Origin: Flavobacterium sp. N502536
Lineage (GTDB): Bacteria > Bacteroidota > Bacteroidia > Flavobacteriales > Flavobacteriaceae
Reading direction: 5' to 3'
DNA length: 64,000 nucleotides
NCBI RefSeq assembly: GCF_025947345.1
Contig: NZ_CP110011.1
Location: forward strand, 3,162,001-3,226,000
Part shown: piece by piece, positions 61,329-64,000 of the stretch
Position numbering within the stretch: position 1 is the stretch's first letter
Layout: every line of letters begins with the position of its first letter
The notes under the pieces: generated by a model
The model's input: only the letters and a program-made list of their open reading frames with translations
Databases searched by the model: none
Told to the model about the DNA's origin: nothing
Made by a program: the position numbers and the translations under genes

Positions 61329-63316
61329 GACAGTTGCTCCTGTAGTTTTTTAATTTCGTCACGCAGCTTTGCCGCTTGTAAAAAGTCCAGTTCTTTTGCT
61401 GCTTTCTCCATTGATTTTCGTTTTTCACGAATCATTTTTTCCAACTCCGATTTCGATAAATAAGCGGTTTGAGGTTCTGCTGCAACCGGTATGGTATGTC
61501 CTAATTCATATTCCACCAGCGGATTTTTAGTAAAGGCACTATCAATTTTCTTGTTTAGGGCCTGAGGTGTGATGTTATTTTCAGTATTATAATTGATCTG
61601 TTTTGTTCTGCGATAATTGGTTTCATCGATCGTTTTTTGCATGCTTGCCGTAATCTTATCGGCATACATAATTGCTTTTCCGTTCAGGTTCCTTGCAGCA
61701 CGACCAATCGTTTGAGTCAGCGATCTGTGGCTTCTTAAAAAACCTTCTTTGTCGGCATCTAGAATAGCAACAAGAGAAACTTCGGGTAAATCGAGACCTT
61801 CACGAAGTAAGTTTACTCCAATTAGAACATCAAAAATACCTTTACGTAAGTCCTGCATGATTTCAATGCGTTCCAGTGTATCGACATCAGAGTGAATATA
61901 GCGGCAACGAATGTTTACCTTAGTTAAATATTTGGCTAGTTCTTCGGCCATTCTCTTCGTCAGTGTAGTTACTAAAACTCTTTCATCCAATTCACAACGC
62001 ACCTGAATTTCTTCGATCAAATCATCAATCTGATTCAAACTTGGTCGGATTTCAATAATTGGATCTAATAAGCCGGTTGGGCGAATGACTTGTTCGACAT
62101 AAATTCCGTCTGTTTTTTGCAGCTCATAATCGGCAGGTGTTGCAGATACGTAGATGACCTGATTTTGCATGGCTTCAAATTCCTCAAACTTCAAAGGTCG
62201 GTTGTCCATTGCGGCCGGCAAACGGAAACCGTATTCGACCAGATTTTCTTTTCGGCTGCGGTCACCTCCGTACATGGCGTGAACCTGTGAGACTGTTACG
62301 TGGCTTTCGTCGACTACCATCAGATAATCATCTGGGAAATAGTCTAACAAACAGAAAGGACGCGTTCCCGCTTCTCTTCCGTCCAGATATCTTGAATAAT
62401 TCTCAATTCCGGAGCAATAGCCCAGTTCACGAATCATTTCTAAATCAAAATTAGTACGTTCTTCCAAACGTTTTGCTTCCAGATGTTTTCCTATTTCTTT
62501 AAAATAATCAACCTGTTTGACTAAATCCTGTTGGATTTCCCAAATAGCGTTTTGCAAAACATCAGGGGAAGTCACAAACATATTGGCCGGATAAATCGTC
62601 AGTCGCTGGAATTTTTCAATGACTTGTGAGGTCTTGGCATCAAAAGATTCTATTTCCTCGATTTCATCACCAAAGAAGTGAATTCTAAAAGCATCATCGG
62701 CATAACTTGGGTATACTTCAACGGTGTCTCCTTTAATTCGGAATGTTCCGGGCGTAAAATCTGCCTCGGTTCTGGAGTATAAACTCTGAACCAGACTGTG
62801 TAATAATTTGGTTCGGGAGATAACCTGATCTCTCGCTATTTCAATAACGTTTTTCTGAAATTCAACAGGATTTCCAATACCATACAGACAGGAAACCGAA
62901 GCTACAACTAAAATATCACGACGTCCGGAAAGCAGCGAAGAGGTAGTGCTCAAACGCATTTTTTCGAGTTCCTCGTTGATGGACAGGTCTTTCTCAATAA
63001 ATACTCCGCTAACCGGCATAAAAGCTTCCGGCTGATAATAATCGTAGTAGGAAACAAAGTACTCTACAGCGTTATTGGGAAAGAATTGCTTGAATTCAGA
63101 ATACAACTGTGCAGCCAACGTTTTGTTGTGCGCTAAAACCAAAGTTGGTCGCTGAACTTCCTGAATGACATTGGCTACCGTAAAGGTTTTTCCGGATCCC
63201 GTAACTCCTAACAGAGTCTGGTATTTTTCACCATCTATAATGCCTTGTGAAAGTTTTTCAATTGCTTGCGGCTGATCACCTTTTGGACTGTATTCAGAGG
63301 ATACCTGGAAATTCAT
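61325..63316 (-). CDS. uvrB: Excinuclease ABC subunit B
   Basis: This is the 663-residue DNA-damage verification helicase of nucleotide excision repair. The Walker A motif GVTGSGKT is at 37-44, the beta-hairpin region reads YFVSYYDYYQPEAFMP, DEAD-like box is LMVVDESHVTV, and helicase motif VI is QTIGRAARN. The C-terminal UVR domain (AAKELDFLQAAKLRDEIKKL) for UvrC contact is complete. UvrA/UvrC genes are not in the window. The start at 63,316 (MNFQVSSEYSPKGDQ) matches the family. Confidence 0.97.
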   Translation of the reverse strand: MNFQVSSEYSPKGDQPQAIEKLSQGIIDGEKYQTLLGVTGSGKTFTVANVIQEVQRPTLVLAHNKTLAAQLYSEFKQFFPNNAVEYFVSYYDYYQPEAFMPVSGVFIEKDLSINEELEKMRLSTTSSLLSGRRDILVVASVSCLYGIGNPVEFQKNVIEIARDQVISRTKLLHSLVQSLYSRTEADFTPGTFRIKGDTVEVYPSYADDAFRIHFFGDEIEEIESFDAKTSQVIEKFQRLTIYPANMFVTSPDVLQNAIWEIQQDLVKQVDYFKEIGKHLEAKRLEERTNFDLEMIRELGYCSGIENYSRYLDGREAGTRPFCLLDYFPDDYLMVVDESHVTVSQVHAMYGGDRSRKENLVEYGFRLPAAMDNRPLKFEEFEAMQNQVIYVSATPADYELQKTDGIYVEQVIRPTGLLDPIIEIRPSLNQIDDLIEEIQVRCELDERVLVTTLTKRMAEELAKYLTKVNIRCRYIHSDVDTLERIEIMQDLRKGIFDVLIGVNLLREGLDLPEVSLVAILDADKEGFLRSHRSLTQTIGRAARNLNGKAIMYADKITASMQKTIDETNYRRTKQINYNTENNITPQALNKKIDSAFTKNPLVEYELGHTIPVAAEPQTAYLSKSELEKMIREKRKSMEKAAKELDFLQAAKLRDEIKKLQEQLS

Positions 63317-63441
63317 TTTTGGACGATGAAAGATTAGTTTTGTAAAGATACAAAGTTTGGATTCTATATAAAAACTTAAAAAGAGGATGAATCAAATGGG
63401 TTAGGTTTGCTATAATTTCCCGTAAGCACAGTGTTTTTTAT

Positions 63442-64000
63442 CTATTCTAAAAAGTCAATCATAGCGTTATTCACTATTTTCGACTGATCAATCGATAGAA
63501 AGTGCCCTGCATCCGATATTGTTTTTGTTTGGCTATGAATTAAAAACTTTTTTGCTCTTTCTAAGCTTTCTTCTGAATTGATAACATCACGATCTCCAAT
63601 TAAAATCAAAACCGGATTGGTGATGGATTGGAGTTCAGCATCTGAAAAAGGACGCATTTTGAACATGCTTGAATTTGATTTCGCATATTTATTGGCCAGA
63701 TAGAATTGCTTTTTGTAAACAGGACTGATCTTTTCGGGATGAGTAGAAAAAGTTTGGAGTGTTTTTTCGAATTTCTTTTCATTTGGGAACAGTTTCAGCA
63801 TTAGGGCAGAAGTTGTTTTCCTCACTTTGTCTATAAATTTAAACGTTTGTGCAGGACTTAGCAGTACTATTTTATCAATAGAATTGTTGTTTTGGGTAGC
63901 TAATAATGTTGCAATCCAGCCACCACGTGACGCTCCTATAATATCAAAATTCTTTAATTTGTAGTGATTGAAAATTTCATTGTACAAAAGGGCAATTTCG
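63442..64000 (-). CDS. Alpha/beta hydrolase, N-terminus cut by the window edge
   Basis: The frame is open to the last base (reads EIALLYNEIFNHY at the edge), so a TTG near 63,987 is not the start. The retained part has the nucleophile elbow IIGASRGGWIATLLA, a cap region, the acid in LILIGDRDVINSEE and the catalytic His in DAGHFLSID. This is a lipase/hydrolase-type fold of unknown substrate. A 125-bp spacer separates it from uvrB. Confidence 0.85.
   Translation of the reverse strand, partial: EIALLYNEIFNHYKLKNFDIIGASRGGWIATLLATQNNNSIDKIVLLSPAQTFKFIDKVRKTTSALMLKLFPNEKKFEKTLQTFSTHPEKISPVYKKQFYLANKYAKSNSSMFKMRPFSDAELQSITNPVLILIGDRDVINSEESLERAKKFLIHSQTKTISDAGHFLSIDQSKIVNNAMIDFLE

Noticed and set aside
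1..64000. tRNA, rRNA, phage or integrase genes
   Set aside because: I found no cloverleaf, rRNA core sequence or tyrosine/serine recombinase motif.

Overview
The window is a chromosomal segment of a Bacteroidetes bacterium, most likely a Flavobacterium or close relative. Evidence: low GC, almost no Shine-Dalgarno sequences, repeated matches to the Bacteroidetes -7 promoter box TAnnTTTG, a SusC/SusD-type outer-membrane pair, many lipoproteins with Bacteroidetes-style signal peptides, and the AAACCCGACAGG palindromes common in flavobacterial intergenic DNA. I see no rRNA, tRNA, CRISPR array, transposase, integrase or phage gene. Gene order looks like ordinary chromosome with a few accessory patches.

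Layout, left to right. 1-8.7 kb: the 3' end of an FAD/Fe-S oxidoreductase, an APC amino-acid permease with an unusual C-terminal insert, a small antitoxin/RelE-type toxin pair between two copies of a 58-bp repeat, lipoamide dehydrogenase (lpdA), a secreted unknown, a DoxX-like membrane protein and a DUF4349 lipoprotein. 8.8-15.2 kb: pabB, tilS and dsbD, then the ammonium transporter amt. 15.6-24 kb: a TonB-dependent receptor, a pair of exported amidohydrolases and an exported S41 peptidase. 24-33 kb: comM-like AAA ATPase, an ABC-F ATPase with a structured leader, an esterase/GNAT/NTF2-fold group, an outer-membrane barrel protein, a rhodanese lipoprotein and a conserved lipoprotein. 33-38.9 kb: a run of small accessory genes (two VOC proteins, a 4-TM protein, a DinB-like protein, unknowns, an AAC(6')-like acetyltransferase) and lysA. 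39-49.3 kb: a second, paralogous TonB receptor, glutamate synthase (gltB, gltD) and sucC. 49.5-53 kb: a DUF5694-like protein, a LytS/LytTR two-component pair and a DUF1456 protein. 53.3-61 kb: a frameshifted SusC gene with an intact SusD gene, converging on an esterase / dipeptide epimerase / PLP-enzyme operon. 61-64 kb: a TerB-like protein, uvrB and the 3' part of an alpha/beta hydrolase.

Functional links: amt, gltBD, the amino-acid permease and lysA all concern nitrogen and amino-acid supply but are not one operon. The 53-61 kb block looks like an uptake and processing locus for a peptide-like nutrient, since dipeptide epimerases of this fold often act on cell-wall peptide fragments; its outer-membrane transporter gene is broken by what looks like one missing G.

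The most unusual material is between the genes. Many spacers contain modular repeats built from 8-9 bp words (CGCAAAGTT, AATCTGC, CACGAATT, AATCCG) that fold into long nested hairpins, including a 43-bp tandem repeat ending in an 18-bp perfect stem and a roughly 300-bp MITE-like element with 14-bp inverted ends. There are also four copies of a 33-bp palindrome, a candidate structured RNA near 33.2 kb and a perfect 20-bp palindrome near 31.87 kb. No single gene set stands out as a clearly new defence or biosynthetic system.
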